Numbered from the stretch's first letter, positions 17,168 to 26,979 are shown. The stretch is 64,000 nucleotides of DNA from an uncultured Gammaproteobacteria bacterium (GCA_913048385.1 CAJWVZ010000008.1:1-64000), one strand, 5' to 3'. Notes: generated from the sequence alone by a model not told the origin. Numbers and translations are program-made.

Positions 17168-19885
17168 ATGGCTATTAGAAGATTTCAGATCACTGAAGAG
17201 TTGCGCTGTAAAATTAATGCTGGCTACACCATACTTACTCCAACTCATAGAATCAGCACCGCGCTGTTAGAGTCCCTCACCGAAGATACAATTTCTAGAA
17301 GCTGGATAAAACCCAATGTAATTCCAATAGATCTTTGGATAAAGAGGAAATGGCACGAACTTGCTCATCAGAGCATTTCACCATGCTGCGACTATGAAAT
17401 ACTCGAAGGATTTGAAGAGCAAACGTTGTGGTCGCTTTGTATTGAAAGCTCTTCAGAAAATCATCCGCTTATCAACCCACAAGAGACGGCGCGCTTAGTT
17501 AGTAAAGCCCACCAAGAACTTAACTCATTCTGTAGTTCCAATGAACTAAAACAAATAAAAGCATCAAGAAAGACCAAGAACTTTACATTCTTTTCAAATT
17601 GGCATGAGAATTTCCTGGAAAGAACAGAAGCGATAAAAGCACTGCCGTTGTCAAGCGCACTACTAAAATTAGTTATGCTTTTGAAAGAAAAACCTGATCA
17701 AATTAAGGAAGATATCGCGCTTGTAAACTTTTACGACCCTCCTCCATCCTATGAGATGCTTTTTTTATGCCTTCAAAAGTCAAATACAGTCGATACTTAC
17801 ATCTCATCATTACCGATTCTCTCAAAAACCGGCTCGGAAAATTACGCGATTAAAAAGCCGGAAAAAATTGAGGAGTTCAATTCACACAAGGATGAAATTT
17901 ATGAATGCGCGAAATGGATACAACACATCCTCAAAGAAAATCCAAATGCTCATATCGGAGTTATAGCGCCAAATCCTCAAAGTGTGGCGCCCAACTTGCA
18001 AAGGGAAATTTCGCGACAACTACAAAAAAAATCAATTCCATTTTTTCACTCAAGGATAAATACAAGCAACTACACCAGTTCATTTAAATCAGATGGGGTT
18101 ATTTATACCATCCTATTCGTTCTACGGATTCTGGGAAATGATACCGTTGATACGGAAAAGTTTTGTCAATTTCTTCGCTCCCCTTTTTTACACAGCAGTG
18201 GCGAGGAACTTGAGTCAAGATTAGGTCTTGAGTTGTTTCTTAGAAGAAACCAATCTCATATTTGCTCGATTGGCCACCAAATTACTTTACTCAATAATGA
18301 GGACGGTGAGTTTTACAGCCCAAGACTTGCCGATGCTCTTATTACTTCAAGAAATTTAATCCGGCGCAATAAGTATTTGAAGACCCCGTTTGAGCTATCG
18401 CATGTTTTTCGCAAGCTTTCGGCTCTTTTATTTCCTGGATTACCAACGTTTTCTCAATACACCGCCAGCCAATTGAAAACGTTTACAATCTCAGCTCAGC
18501 AACTAGCTCGATTAACACCAATCACAGGAAGAATGTCTTACAATCAAGCATTTACCAAATTATGGCTTTTATGTGCTGATGAAACTAAAAAAAGATCTTA
18601 CGACAGAAATTCTCAAGTCTCTTTATATACTCCAAACGAGGCGCTGGGGCTGCATTACACACATACTTGGTTTCTATCATTTAACGATGTTTCTTACCCT
18701 GAGCAAATTCAAAAAAACCCTTTCCTCCCAAAAGCATTCACAGAAAAATATTCGAATCCAGAAATATTACTTAGGAAATCTGAGCGAATCGTTCAAGATA
18801 TATTTAATTCGACCGCGGAAAGCATCAAACTTAGTTACGCAATTCACGATGATGAGCTTGAGCAAAACCCAAGTCCGTTGCTTGGAAATCTGGAAACATC
18901 ACGCTTATTAGTTAGCAGAGCAAGAAAGATTACACCATGCGAAATTGAGGTTATTGACGACAATGCCTTTGTGAAGCTCAAAGAAAACGAAGTTGTTAAA
19001 GGTGGCTCTCAATTAATTACACACCAAGCCCAATGTCCTTTTCAAGCGTTTGCCAAACATCGTCTCAATGTTGCAGCCCTACAGAATTTTACTTTAGGCG
19101 TCTCTCCTATGGAGCGGGGGACTGCATTACATATAGGTCTGGATCATCTTTTCAAAAAGATACGCTCTCGGAAGCACATTGAACAAACATCAAATTCAAA
19201 AAGAAAAAAAAGTATAGATGACGCGGTTTCAATGTCTATTAAATACCTTAGGCATCAACATCCGCTCGTTGTTACACCAAACTTTGAGGCCACAGAAAGA
19301 AAACGTCTTTACGTGTTATTTCAAGAGTTTCTATCCAAAGAGCAGGAAAGACATTCCTTCACGGTTATAGAATCGGAAAAAGAATGTGTTTTTCGAATCG
19401 CTGATCTCGATCTTCGGCTTAGAATCGATAGAGTAGACGAAATCGAAAATGATGAAATAATCTTAATAGACTACAAAAGTGGCCCAAATGCGCCATCTCT
19501 TCGTCCGGAATCATGGCAACTTAAACGATCCGATAATTTACAGCTACCTTTGTATTTCTTCGCGTACCAGGCAACATCGAAGAACAAGGTTACTGGGCTG
19601 ATTTTTGCACAAGTTAATTCTGAAGAAATGAAATATAACAGCCTCGTGAGATCTGATAATTTCTTTAAAAATTCAAAAAGAATCTCGAACGAACAATGGG
19701 GCGACCTTCAGCAGAAATGGGAAGCGAGTATTTATTCTCTTGCAAAAGAATTTAAGGAGGGGGTCGTTTACGTAGATCCTTCACCTAAAACGTCTGTGTG
19801 CACGAATTGTAAACTAAATACATTGTGCCGCATAAAAGAAAAAGAACAATTGCTCTCCATTTCCTATTCGAGTGAAAGAATATGA
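17168..19885 (+). CDS. addB: AddB-like subunit of a helicase-nuclease (PD-(D/E)XK nuclease)
   Basis: A 905-residue protein resembling AddB, partner of an AddA-type helicase in double-strand break repair. The C-terminal RecB-type nuclease is intact: GTALH with H655, D754 in RIDRVDE, D768-Y-K770 and Q792 in NLQLPLYF. Four cysteines, C623 and the C878-x2-C881-x5-C887 cluster, match the iron-sulfur staple of AddB nucleases. The N-terminal region has a helicase-like length but no Walker A motif (it begins ILTPTHRIS), so it is probably a non-hydrolysing scaffold. From memory it fits a gammaproteobacterial AddB-like family of about 900 residues annotated as a probable DNA repair protein. I chose the ATG at 17168 over a TTG at 17165. 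Its last 4 bases overlap addA. Confidence 0.85.
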   Translation: MAIRRFQITEELRCKINAGYTILTPTHRISTALLESLTEDTISRSWIKPNVIPIDLWIKRKWHELAHQSISPCCDYEILEGFEEQTLWSLCIESSSENHPLINPQETARLVSKAHQELNSFCSSNELKQIKASRKTKNFTFFSNWHENFLERTEAIKALPLSSALLKLVMLLKEKPDQIKEDIALVNFYDPPPSYEMLFLCLQKSNTVDTYISSLPILSKTGSENYAIKKPEKIEEFNSHKDEIYECAKWIQHILKENPNAHIGVIAPNPQSVAPNLQREISRQLQKKSIPFFHSRINTSNYTSSFKSDGVIYTILFVLRILGNDTVDTEKFCQFLRSPFLHSSGEELESRLGLELFLRRNQSHICSIGHQITLLNNEDGEFYSPRLADALITSRNLIRRNKYLKTPFELSHVFRKLSALLFPGLPTFSQYTASQLKTFTISAQQLARLTPITGRMSYNQAFTKLWLLCADETKKRSYDRNSQVSLYTPNEALGLHYTHTWFLSFNDVSYPEQIQKNPFLPKAFTEKYSNPEILLRKSERIVQDIFNSTAESIKLSYAIHDDELEQNPSPLLGNLETSRLLVSRARKITPCEIEVIDDNAFVKLKENEVVKGGSQLITHQAQCPFQAFAKHRLNVAALQNFTLGVSPMERGTALHIGLDHLFKKIRSRKHIEQTSNSKRKKSIDDAVSMSIKYLRHQHPLVVTPNFEATERKRLYVLFQEFLSKEQERHSFTVIESEKECVFRIADLDLRLRIDRVDEIENDEIILIDYKSGPNAPSLRPESWQLKRSDNLQLPLYFFAYQATSKNKVTGLIFAQVNSEEMKYNSLVRSDNFFKNSKRISNEQWGDLQQKWEASIYSLAKEFKEGVVYVDPSPKTSVCTNCKLNTLCRIKEKEQLLSISYSSERI

Positions 19886-22800
19886 TTGAGCAAACGATAA
19901 AAGATCAACCTCAGAGAGACCGGGCCCTCGATGAGACGGCCTCTTTCATTGTTCAGGCGCCAGCCGGATCAGGTAAAACAGAGCTTCTCACACTTCGATA
20001 CTTAAAACTTTTGAGCAAATGTAGTACCCCTGAATCTGTACTAGCAATTACTTTTACGCGAAAAGCTGCTGCTGAAATGAGAAATCGCGTTATAAAAATG
20101 CTCCGCTGGGGAAGGCAGTTAAAAAATCTAAGCCAGAGTGAAGGTCAACAAGGGATTCAAAATCCTGTGGACACTCGTTTACACAAAACTCAGCTCTCGA
20201 TAGTAACTGAAGCATTAAAGACCAATGAAAAATATAATTGGGATTTAGACCGCAATCCTTTGAGGCTAAAAATTCAAACAATCGACAGTTTTTGTGCTTC
20301 CTTAGCGAGGCAGTTACCTATTGCCTCTCAACTCGGCGGACAACCTAACATAACTTCGGAGGTTGATCATTGCTTTCACGACGCAATAATGCAGACTCTA
20401 GCTGACCGAAATAAATCAAAAAAAATATCACATCCCATACAAATCTTAATGCAGACTTTAAATAATCGCGATGATAGGGCGTACGAGACGCTTTACGAGA
20501 TGCTACAGAATCGTGATCAATGGCTACAAACAGTATTAACAATAAGGAACGAGCGGGACTTTGCACAAGGCTTTCTTCAGACAAGCAGCAAGGAAGTCTT
20601 CGAGGAAGCTGTAACTCAATTTCTAAGATCTGCCGCATCATTTGAGCAAGATATGCTTAAAATATTGAAATATAGCGTGTCAAACCTAAGCTTAGAAATT
20701 GATGGACTCCGACAAAGCTCTTCACTAAATGAGCTTTTTAGAATTAATGAAGATAATCCGAAGCCCTGGAAACAACTCAGATCGATATTTCTAAATCAGT
20801 CTGGACATTGGCGCCAGAAGCTTGATCCAAAAGCAGGCTTTCCAGGCATCACAACGCTGAAGGGTGCAACAAAAGACCTTGCAAAGCCGATCCATGAATT
20901 AGTAAAAAAAACAACGAAGGCATTACAGGAACATGGCGATAATGAGAAAATTAGAGAGCAATTTATTCGACTCTCACTACTTCCAGAACAAAAATCCGAG
21001 TCAGAATGGACTTTGCTGTCTGCTGTTGTTGAAATTTTATACCGGCTTAATCGAAATTTGATGTTGGCATTTAGTAAATACAGTGTTGTCGACCACTCCC
21101 AGATTCAATCTGCTGCGATAATGGCCTTAGGAGACTCTGAATCGCCTTCAGAACTTGCCCTATCGCTGGACTATAAACTCCAACACATATTAGTTGATGA
21201 ATTTCAAGATACCTCGCAGAGCCAGTTGGCATTACTCGAGCGTCTTACCGAAGGATGGCTACCAGAGGACGGAAGAACGTTGTTTATGGTCGGAGACCCA
21301 ATGCAATCGTGCTATCGATTTCGAAATGCTAATGTTGGCATTTTCCTAAATGTCTGTCACAACGGTTTAGGCGAAATCGATCTAGAGAACCTTGTCTTAA
21401 ACACGAACTTTCGATCGCAGCCCAAATTAGTAGACTCTATTAACTCAATCTTTTCAAACTCGTTTCCAAAATATTCAGACTCGATACGTGGGGCTGTGCC
21501 ATTTAGCCCCTCTTTTGCTGCGCAAACTCAGAAATCAACCGAGACCCTGCGCGCAGATTGGTTCACACATCAAAACACACAAGAAAAATACAATTCAAAA
21601 ATTGCGGAAGCCCGTTTAATCGCCAATCGGATAAAAGCCCTTAACAGCGCTCATCCACAACAAAGTATAGCCATTCTGGTTAAAGCTCGTTCAGTTCTTC
21701 CCCCAATCCTAGAAGTCTTCCGTCAAGAGAAAATCCAATGGGTAGCAACCGACATAGACAAAGTGGAAAACTTAAGCTCTGTTAATGATGCGATGAGCCT
21801 AATTAAAAGTGTCTTGAACCCAGCAGACAAATTGTCATGGCTATCAATTCTTCGTGCCCCTTGGTGCGGACTGCAATCACATGACCTTTTAGCAATCGAA
21901 TCAGCGGACTTCAGTCAGATTCTTTGGGAGAAACTAAAAAAAATCGAGCTAATCGAAGACCTTACAGGTGATGCTAGACAACGACTAATTCCATTCATTG
22001 AAATTATGAAACTTACAATGATTCGCCGTTTTGAGGCTCCTGTTAGGGAACTGATTGAAGCATGCTGGACCTTACTTGGGGGAGGGAGATCATATGCCTC
22101 GGAAATAGAGGCTGAGTCAGTCGCTTGGCTATTCGATGAGTTAGAGACCGCTGAAATTGGAGGAACGCTTGAAAATGTCGTTGCTTTTGAAAAAAGGATC
22201 TGGGATAAATTTGTGCCCTCCACGCAAGAAAAGCACAGCTCTTCACCAGAATCAATTAGTCCAGTACAGATTTTGACCATCTTTAAAGCCAAAGGATTAG
22301 AGTATGATCACGTCTTTTTACCGGGGTTAAACAAACAAGAACCAAACGATGCTCAAAAATTAGTAAGCTGGCATGAATTCGTTAACAAAGAAAATAAACC
22401 GCGTCTTCTACTCAGCCTAATCAACCAGCCCACTGAAGAAAGGAAAGAAGAAAACAACACTAACGATCTTATTAAATTCGAAGAGAAAATAAAAAAAGAA
22501 TTAGAATTTAATCGCATACTATATATAGCTGTTACACGAGCAAAATTTTCTGTGTCTTTGTCAGGTACTTTTCTTACAAAGAAGCAAGATCTGATCGAGC
22601 CGATAAAAAATAGCATCCTGAGCGTAATTTGGCCATCGATAAAAGATTATTCACTTTTAGCTCCAACTGTTCATTACTCCAATCAGCCTTTGCTTGATTC
22701 TGCAAATAAATATGCTCAAAACGAAAGAACTACAAAAATTTTGCGTCACAAATCCCCCATCAGCTTTAACGCTGATGAACATCTCCATTTAAAGAACAAC

Positions 22801-23424
22801 CTATTGCAAAATCTAAGAAATGAGGACTTTTATCCAAAAATTGTTGAATCATATAACGAAATAGCAGCTCAAGAGAGGGAATTTAAAGCCGCTGTTGGTA
22901 CTCTCCTTCATGAATTTTTTGAAAGCCATTCAAGGGCGAAATCTACTATACCTTTGCAGTTTCGACTTGAGAAAATTGAAGGCTACTGGAGAAGAACCTT
23001 AAAAAAGGAAACAATCAATACAGCGATGGTAGATACGAATATTGAACTAATGAAGGAACTCACAACACGGACACTGACGGGGAGCAACGCGTGGATCTTT
23101 GACCCCTGTCTTAAAGACTCGAGTAACGAGCTAACAATAATCACGAAGCAGAAAATATCCTCAGCAAAACACTCAGCCTGGTTTGAAAGAAACTATATTG
23201 TAGATCGCAGTTTCATCGATGAGAATGAAGTACGCTGGGTGATAGATTACAAAACGAGCATTAAGCCTGAAGATCAATCCGAAGAATCATTCATCGCGAC
23301 CCTTGAAACAGCTCACTCTCCGCAACTCCAAAAATATGCAAATTTGTTTTCAGATTTTGAGGATCGACCAATAAAAAAAGCAATTTTTGCGATAAGTTTA
23401 AACAAACTTATTTTTCTTAAATAA
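19882..23424 (+). CDS. addA: AddA-like UvrD-family helicase-nuclease
   Basis: A 1180-residue UvrD/RecB-type helicase with a C-terminal nuclease, the motor of the AddAB complex that resects double-strand ends for RecA. Motifs in order: Walker A QAPAGSGKT (25-33), motif Ia AITFTRKAAAEM, IQTIDSFCASLAR, Walker B LVDEFQDTS (437-445), GDPMQS, NTNFRSQ, the late motif FKAKGLEYDHVFLPGL and motif VI LYIAVTRAK. The nuclease shows GTLLHEFFES (from 1006) and IDYKTS with D1122 and K1124. It overlaps addB by ATGA, so translation is probably coupled. No recBCD genes are in the window; this pair may replace RecBCD here, which needs the rest of the genome to settle. Confidence 0.88.
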   Translation: MIEQTIKDQPQRDRALDETASFIVQAPAGSGKTELLTLRYLKLLSKCSTPESVLAITFTRKAAAEMRNRVIKMLRWGRQLKNLSQSEGQQGIQNPVDTRLHKTQLSIVTEALKTNEKYNWDLDRNPLRLKIQTIDSFCASLARQLPIASQLGGQPNITSEVDHCFHDAIMQTLADRNKSKKISHPIQILMQTLNNRDDRAYETLYEMLQNRDQWLQTVLTIRNERDFAQGFLQTSSKEVFEEAVTQFLRSAASFEQDMLKILKYSVSNLSLEIDGLRQSSSLNELFRINEDNPKPWKQLRSIFLNQSGHWRQKLDPKAGFPGITTLKGATKDLAKPIHELVKKTTKALQEHGDNEKIREQFIRLSLLPEQKSESEWTLLSAVVEILYRLNRNLMLAFSKYSVVDHSQIQSAAIMALGDSESPSELALSLDYKLQHILVDEFQDTSQSQLALLERLTEGWLPEDGRTLFMVGDPMQSCYRFRNANVGIFLNVCHNGLGEIDLENLVLNTNFRSQPKLVDSINSIFSNSFPKYSDSIRGAVPFSPSFAAQTQKSTETLRADWFTHQNTQEKYNSKIAEARLIANRIKALNSAHPQQSIAILVKARSVLPPILEVFRQEKIQWVATDIDKVENLSSVNDAMSLIKSVLNPADKLSWLSILRAPWCGLQSHDLLAIESADFSQILWEKLKKIELIEDLTGDARQRLIPFIEIMKLTMIRRFEAPVRELIEACWTLLGGGRSYASEIEAESVAWLFDELETAEIGGTLENVVAFEKRIWDKFVPSTQEKHSSSPESISPVQILTIFKAKGLEYDHVFLPGLNKQEPNDAQKLVSWHEFVNKENKPRLLLSLINQPTEERKEENNTNDLIKFEEKIKKELEFNRILYIAVTRAKFSVSLSGTFLTKKQDLIEPIKNSILSVIWPSIKDYSLLAPTVHYSNQPLLDSANKYAQNERTTKILRHKSPISFNADEHLHLKNNLLQNLRNEDFYPKIVESYNEIAAQEREFKAAVGTLLHEFFESHSRAKSTIPLQFRLEKIEGYWRRTLKKETINTAMVDTNIELMKELTTRTLTGSNAWIFDPCLKDSSNELTIITKQKISSAKHSAWFERNYIVDRSFIDENEVRWVIDYKTSIKPEDQSEESFIATLETAHSPQLQKYANLFSDFEDRPIKKAIFAISLNKLIFLK

Positions 23425-23445
23425 AAAAGCCGACTTTGAGTCATT

Positions 23446-24000
23446 TTAAAGAAGTTCTTCAGGAACAGCATAAATTCCAGGCACGTTACGTAGGTATCCT
23501 TTAAGGTCAAGACCACTGCCAAATACATAACGGTCCTCTACCTCTAATCCAACAAAGTCAGCAGAGACGTCTGTTGAGGCCCGAACATTATTTTTCTTTA
23601 ACAGAACAGCGCTAAAAACCTCGGAAGCACCTTGGGCTTTGCAGTAAGCTACAACCTCCCGAAGAGTAACACCTTCATCTAGAATATCGTCTACGATCAA
23701 AACGCATCGATTTCGAAGTTGGACGGATGGCTTCGCGTGCCACTCCAATTCCGAACCAAACACATCTTTGCCATATCGACTCACATGTAGAAAATCCATT
23801 TCCAACGAAAATCTAAGCTTACTCACCAATCTTGCCGTTGTAATTAGCCCTCCGTTCATTACTGTAACAAAAACGGGAAGTTTTTTTGATAAGTTAAGCT
23901 CTATTTCCAAAGCCATTTTCGTCAGCGCCTCTTCAACATCTGCCTCTGAGAATAGGCATTCGGATTTCCGTTTTAAAAATTCCAGCTGTTCATCCTTCAT
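23446..24000 (-). CDS. hpt: Hypoxanthine(-guanine) phosphoribosyltransferase
   Basis: A purine salvage enzyme transferring phosphoribose from PRPP to hypoxanthine or guanine. The PRPP loop CVLIVDDILDEGVTL starts at residue 99, with the acidic pair D104-D105. VMNGGLITTARL is the first loop, and VGLEVEDRYVFGSGLD is the C-terminal base-binding region typical of HPRT. The length (184) fits. It is last in the nagZ-mscS-hpt run and overlaps mscS by 4 bases (ATGA). Relatives often annotate this member, located near nagZ, as HPRT. Substrate preference cannot be read from the sequence. Confidence 0.9.
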   Translation of the reverse strand: MKDEQLEFLKRKSECLFSEADVEEALTKMALEIELNLSKKLPVFVTVMNGGLITTARLVSKLRFSLEMDFLHVSRYGKDVFGSELEWHAKPSVQLRNRCVLIVDDILDEGVTLREVVAYCKAQGASEVFSAVLLKKNNVRASTDVSADFVGLEVEDRYVFGSGLDLKGYLRNVPGIYAVPEELL

Positions 24001-25097
24001 GATTTTACAAACTTATCCGGCAAGCCATTAATTGTTCGGGTGGGAAATGCGAAATCGGCATCGTGATCGTGAACAATCTCAATGATCTTAATCATCACGT
24101 CCTGCTTTATTTCATGATACCTCACCCAATTTGTAGTTTTTGTGAATGTATAGATAAAAAAATCAAGCGAAGACGGCGCATACGAATTAAAGTTCACCAT
24201 AAGAGTTTGTGACTGATCGATTTCTTCATGAACCATCAACATGTTCTTAACGGCGATAACTATAGCATCTATTTTTGAGGCATCTTGATATCGTAACCCT
24301 ATTGTCTCTTTTATCCGACGATTCAACATTCGCGATGGATTTTCAAGAGCTAACGTATTAAAGATTGAATTGGGGATGTATAAAGGCCTTTTGTCAAAAG
24401 TTCTTACTACCGTAAGACGCCATCCAATTGATTCAACGGTACCCTCAATATCTCGATCAGGAGAACGAATCCAATCACCGATCGCAAAGGGACGATCTAA
24501 GTAAATCATCAATCCTCCGAAAAAATTTGACAACAAATCTTGTGCCGCAAACCCAACCGCTATTCCGCCGACACCACCAAAAGCTAACAACGCCGTAACT
24601 TCGATACCAAGAGTGGGCATCAATATAAGAGCAGCTGAAATGATGACTGACAGCCTTACAAGCTTCGCAAGCGCAATCAATGTAGTTGGATCTATCTTAC
24701 TTTGAACAGAGTTTTCGCTTGACAGAAGCGTTTCACGAATTCGCGACTCACCTCTGTCAATTAACCGAATCAAAAACCATGCAACCAAGCCAATTATAGA
24801 AACTTGCCGAACTAGCCCAAGATTTTCGCTGGAAAGAAAACCAGTATTGACATGATCGTCAATTAATCCAATTGCCCAAAGCAAGCCAAAAATCAAAATC
24901 AACCAACTGAGAGGACGTTTGACAGCGTCCAAAAGCGCGTCATCCCAAATATTAGTAGTTTTTTCAAGACGTTTTGCCGCACCGTTTACAAATCGCATTG
25001 ACACAAATCTAATGAGAAGAGTTAGGGTAACAACAAAGAAGAGTTCCAGTCGCCAATCTAAATCACCCATCAATGAAACCGCAGCTATATCACTCAT
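23997..25097 (-). CDS. Small-conductance mechanosensitive channel family protein (MscS)
   Basis: A 366-residue inner-membrane protein of the MscS superfamily. About five hydrophobic segments precede the pore helix and signature region (GVGGIAVGFAAQDLLSNFFG, then YLDRPFAIGDWI), followed by the cytoplasmic beta and alpha-beta domains (VESIGWRLTVVRTFDKR, IPNS). The extra N-terminal helices make it closer to YbdG/YnaI-like members than to E. coli MscS. The likely role is release of solutes on hypo-osmotic shock. The ATG at 25097 follows AGGGGAATCAA and overlaps nagZ by 8 bases. An in-frame ATG at 25160 lies deep in nagZ and is less likely. Confidence 0.9.
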   Translation of the reverse strand: MSDIAAVSLMGDLDWRLELFFVVTLTLLIRFVSMRFVNGAAKRLEKTTNIWDDALLDAVKRPLSWLILIFGLLWAIGLIDDHVNTGFLSSENLGLVRQVSIIGLVAWFLIRLIDRGESRIRETLLSSENSVQSKIDPTTLIALAKLVRLSVIISAALILMPTLGIEVTALLAFGGVGGIAVGFAAQDLLSNFFGGLMIYLDRPFAIGDWIRSPDRDIEGTVESIGWRLTVVRTFDKRPLYIPNSIFNTLALENPSRMLNRRIKETIGLRYQDASKIDAIVIAVKNMLMVHEEIDQSQTLMVNFNSYAPSSLDFFIYTFTKTTNWVRYHEIKQDVMIKIIEIVHDHDADFAFPTRTINGLPDKFVKS

Positions 25098-26139
25098 TAT
25101 TTGATTCCCCTTGAGAATTAAATTCGGTAATAATTTTAGATTCCTTTTGCCAACGATCACTTTTATAAAGATTATTCAATTCACAAAACTCCCTGCCTAC
25201 CATTTGCTGAAGCCGCTCATTTTTTCCAAAACCTTCAGCTTCTAAGAAATCAGCTACCTGGATTGCGGAATTGGTGTTGTTACACACTAAAATCATCTCG
25301 CATCCGGCGTCCAATGCTAACTGAGCGCGCTGCTCAATTTCTCCTGAAGACTCTGTTGCTAGCATTGTTAAATCATCGCTGAAAATAATCCCATTAAAAT
25401 TCAGATCCTTTCGTAATACCTGTTGAAGCCAATACGTTGAAAATCCTGCACTCAATGAATCCACCTTCGAATAGAGGATATGAGCCGGCATTATCGCATC
25501 GACAATACCCGTCATCTGCGCGAAAACCTCAAGGTCTTTTTTTCTTATTTGATCAAATGTCCTCGTGTCCACCGGCAATTCCATGTGAGAATCGGCCGCT
25601 ACGGTTCCATGACCCGGAAAGTGTTTTCCAGTAGCCGCCATCCCCGCCTCATGCATGCCTTGTATGTATTCAGTAGCCAATGTGACCACCATTCTTGGAT
25701 CATCACTAAATCCGCGATCCCCGATTACGCTGCTGTTTACTGAAAACAGATCTAAAACAGGGGCGAAGCTAAAATCTATGCCAACGGCCCTAAGTTCAGA
25801 AGCCATTGCCCACCCGCTACTCCGCGCAATCATACAGCCCATTTTTAAATCAGTCTTCGCAAATTCACCAATATTAAAAAGCGCTGGTAGCCTCAGAAAA
25901 CCGTCACGAAAGCGCTGCACGCGACCGCCCTCCTGATCTACCGCAATCAAAAGCGAGTTATTGCATTGCCGTATACCTCCTATTAGTTCGCTTAATTGCG
26001 TCTTTGACTGATAGTTCCTCGAAAATAGAATAACCCCACCAACTGCCGGCCTCGCAAGTAGTTGCTGTTCCATATCAGTCAGCTCGAAACCCGTTACATC
26101 GAGCATCAAAGCGCCTCGAGTTTCTTTTTGTGAAGCCAT
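25090..26139 (-). CDS. nagZ: Beta-N-acetylhexosaminidase NagZ
   Basis: A family 3 glycoside hydrolase that removes N-acetylglucosamine from muropeptides during peptidoglycan recycling in the cytoplasm. Visible are VILFSRNY, the substrate region AVDQEGGRVQRF, and KHFPGHGTVAADSHMELP with the Asp-His dyad of this family. The nucleophile segment IIFSDDLTM follows. The 349 residues are near E. coli NagZ (341). It is first in an operon with mscS and hpt and is divergent from lexA over a 174-base gap, as nagZ and lexA are also near each other in Pseudomonas. Confidence 0.95.
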   Translation of the reverse strand: MASQKETRGALMLDVTGFELTDMEQQLLARPAVGGVILFSRNYQSKTQLSELIGGIRQCNNSLLIAVDQEGGRVQRFRDGFLRLPALFNIGEFAKTDLKMGCMIARSSGWAMASELRAVGIDFSFAPVLDLFSVNSSVIGDRGFSDDPRMVVTLATEYIQGMHEAGMAATGKHFPGHGTVAADSHMELPVDTRTFDQIRKKDLEVFAQMTGIVDAIMPAHILYSKVDSLSAGFSTYWLQQVLRKDLNFNGIIFSDDLTMLATESSGEIEQRAQLALDAGCEMILVCNNTNSAIQVADFLEAEGFGKNERLQQMVGREFCELNNLYKSDRWQKESKIITEFNSQGESNNE

Positions 26140-26256
26140 GAGTACATTCCAATTTAATTTTCTTGTCCGTGTTTCAACACGAGAAATCCGATTATCTCAC
26201 TTACAGACCGACTTGGAAAACTCGTGCGATTAGTAACTAAAATAAAAAAGCTGTTG

Positions 26257-26262
26257 TATAAT
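26257..26262 (+). promoter_or_regulatory. Candidate -10 box of lexA
   Basis: A perfect TATAAT lies 52 bases before the lexA ATG. No good -35 box is seen at 16-18 bases upstream. Transcription would begin near 26269, at the edge of the first SOS box, where LexA binding could block it. Confidence 0.4.
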
Positions 26263-26270
26263 CATTTTAA

Positions 26271-26286
26271 CTGTATATAATTACAG
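26271..26286 (+). promoter_or_regulatory. lexA: SOS box 1 (LexA operator)
   Basis: CTGTATATAATTACAG fits the LexA consensus CTGT-N8-ACAG exactly, with an AT-rich centre. It lies 28 bases upstream of the lexA start and implies autoregulation. Confidence 0.9.
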
Positions 26287-26287
26287 G

Positions 26288-26303
26288 GTGTATTGACATA
26301 CAG
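26288..26303 (+). promoter_or_regulatory. lexA: SOS box 2 (probable, one mismatch)
   Basis: GTGTATTGACATACAG differs from CTGT-N8-ACAG only at the first base. It begins 17 bases after the first box. E. coli lexA also has a pair of boxes, so cooperative autoregulation is plausible. Confidence 0.65.
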
Positions 26304-26313
26304 TGGATGACTA

Positions 26314-26919
26314 ATGATTAAATTGACTGCTCGACAACAAGAAATTCTGAGCTACATAAAGGATTATCTAAACGAGACCGGGTTTCCTCCTACCCGTTCA
26401 GAAATTGCTCATCGCATGGGGTTTCGCTCGCCAAACGCAGCAGAAGATCACCTTCGGGCACTAGCACGTAAAGGAGCAATAGAAATTCAGCCAGGGACAT
26501 CACGAGGCCTGAGATTGCCCATCAACGAGCAATTAGGATTGCCGGTTGTAGGGCAAGTGGCTGCTGGAAGCCCAATTCTGGCAGAGGAATCAATCAGCGG
26601 GTACTGTGAAATTCAGCCAGATTTTTTCTCTCCGTCTGCTGATTATCTCTTGACCGTTAAAGGATTGAGCATGATTAATGCGGGAATATATGAAGAAGAC
26701 TTGCTCGCAGTTCATAAAACTGAACAAGCAACCGATGGGGATATAATCGTCGCGAGGATAGACGATGAGGTAACTGTAAAGCGCTTGCAGAAAGGGAGAA
26801 GCAAATATAAATTAAGTTTACTGCCTGAAAACCCAGACTATTCACCCATAGAAATCGACCTTAGGAAAGATGACTTTACAATTGAAGGTATCAGCGTGGG
26901 CGTAATTCGTCGAACTTAA
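26314..26919 (+). CDS. lexA: SOS repressor LexA
   Basis: LexA represses DNA damage genes and cleaves itself when RecA filaments form. The N-terminal winged helix ([43 protein letters not shown]) binds SOS boxes. The self-cleavage site A84-G85, the catalytic S119 in GLSM and K156 in VTVKRLQ fall at exactly the E. coli numbers. The length (201) is one short of E. coli. It is transcribed away from nagZ and converges with topA. Two operators lie in front of the start. Confidence 0.98.
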   Translation: MIKLTARQQEILSYIKDYLNETGFPPTRSEIAHRMGFRSPNAAEDHLRALARKGAIEIQPGTSRGLRLPINEQLGLPVVGQVAAGSPILAEESISGYCEIQPDFFSPSADYLLTVKGLSMINAGIYEEDLLAVHKTEQATDGDIIVARIDDEVTVKRLQKGRSKYKLSLLPENPDYSPIEIDLRKDDFTIEGISVGVIRRT

Positions 26920-26979
26920 GATACAAAGACGTCGCGCAATCGTGTATGTGCGCTTGTATAACTTGAGAAAAGTCCAGGC

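Noticed and set aside
21915-22292. 125-codon open frame opposite addA
   Set aside because: Antisense to conserved helicase sequence with Ser-rich nonsense composition.
26293-26298. TTGACA in front of lexA as a -35 box
   Set aside because: It lies within the second SOS box and a matching -10 would fall inside the coding sequence.
26934-26953. GCGCA/TGCGC inverted repeat between lexA and topA
   Set aside because: Five pairs with a 10-base loop and no T-run on either strand; not convincing as a terminator.
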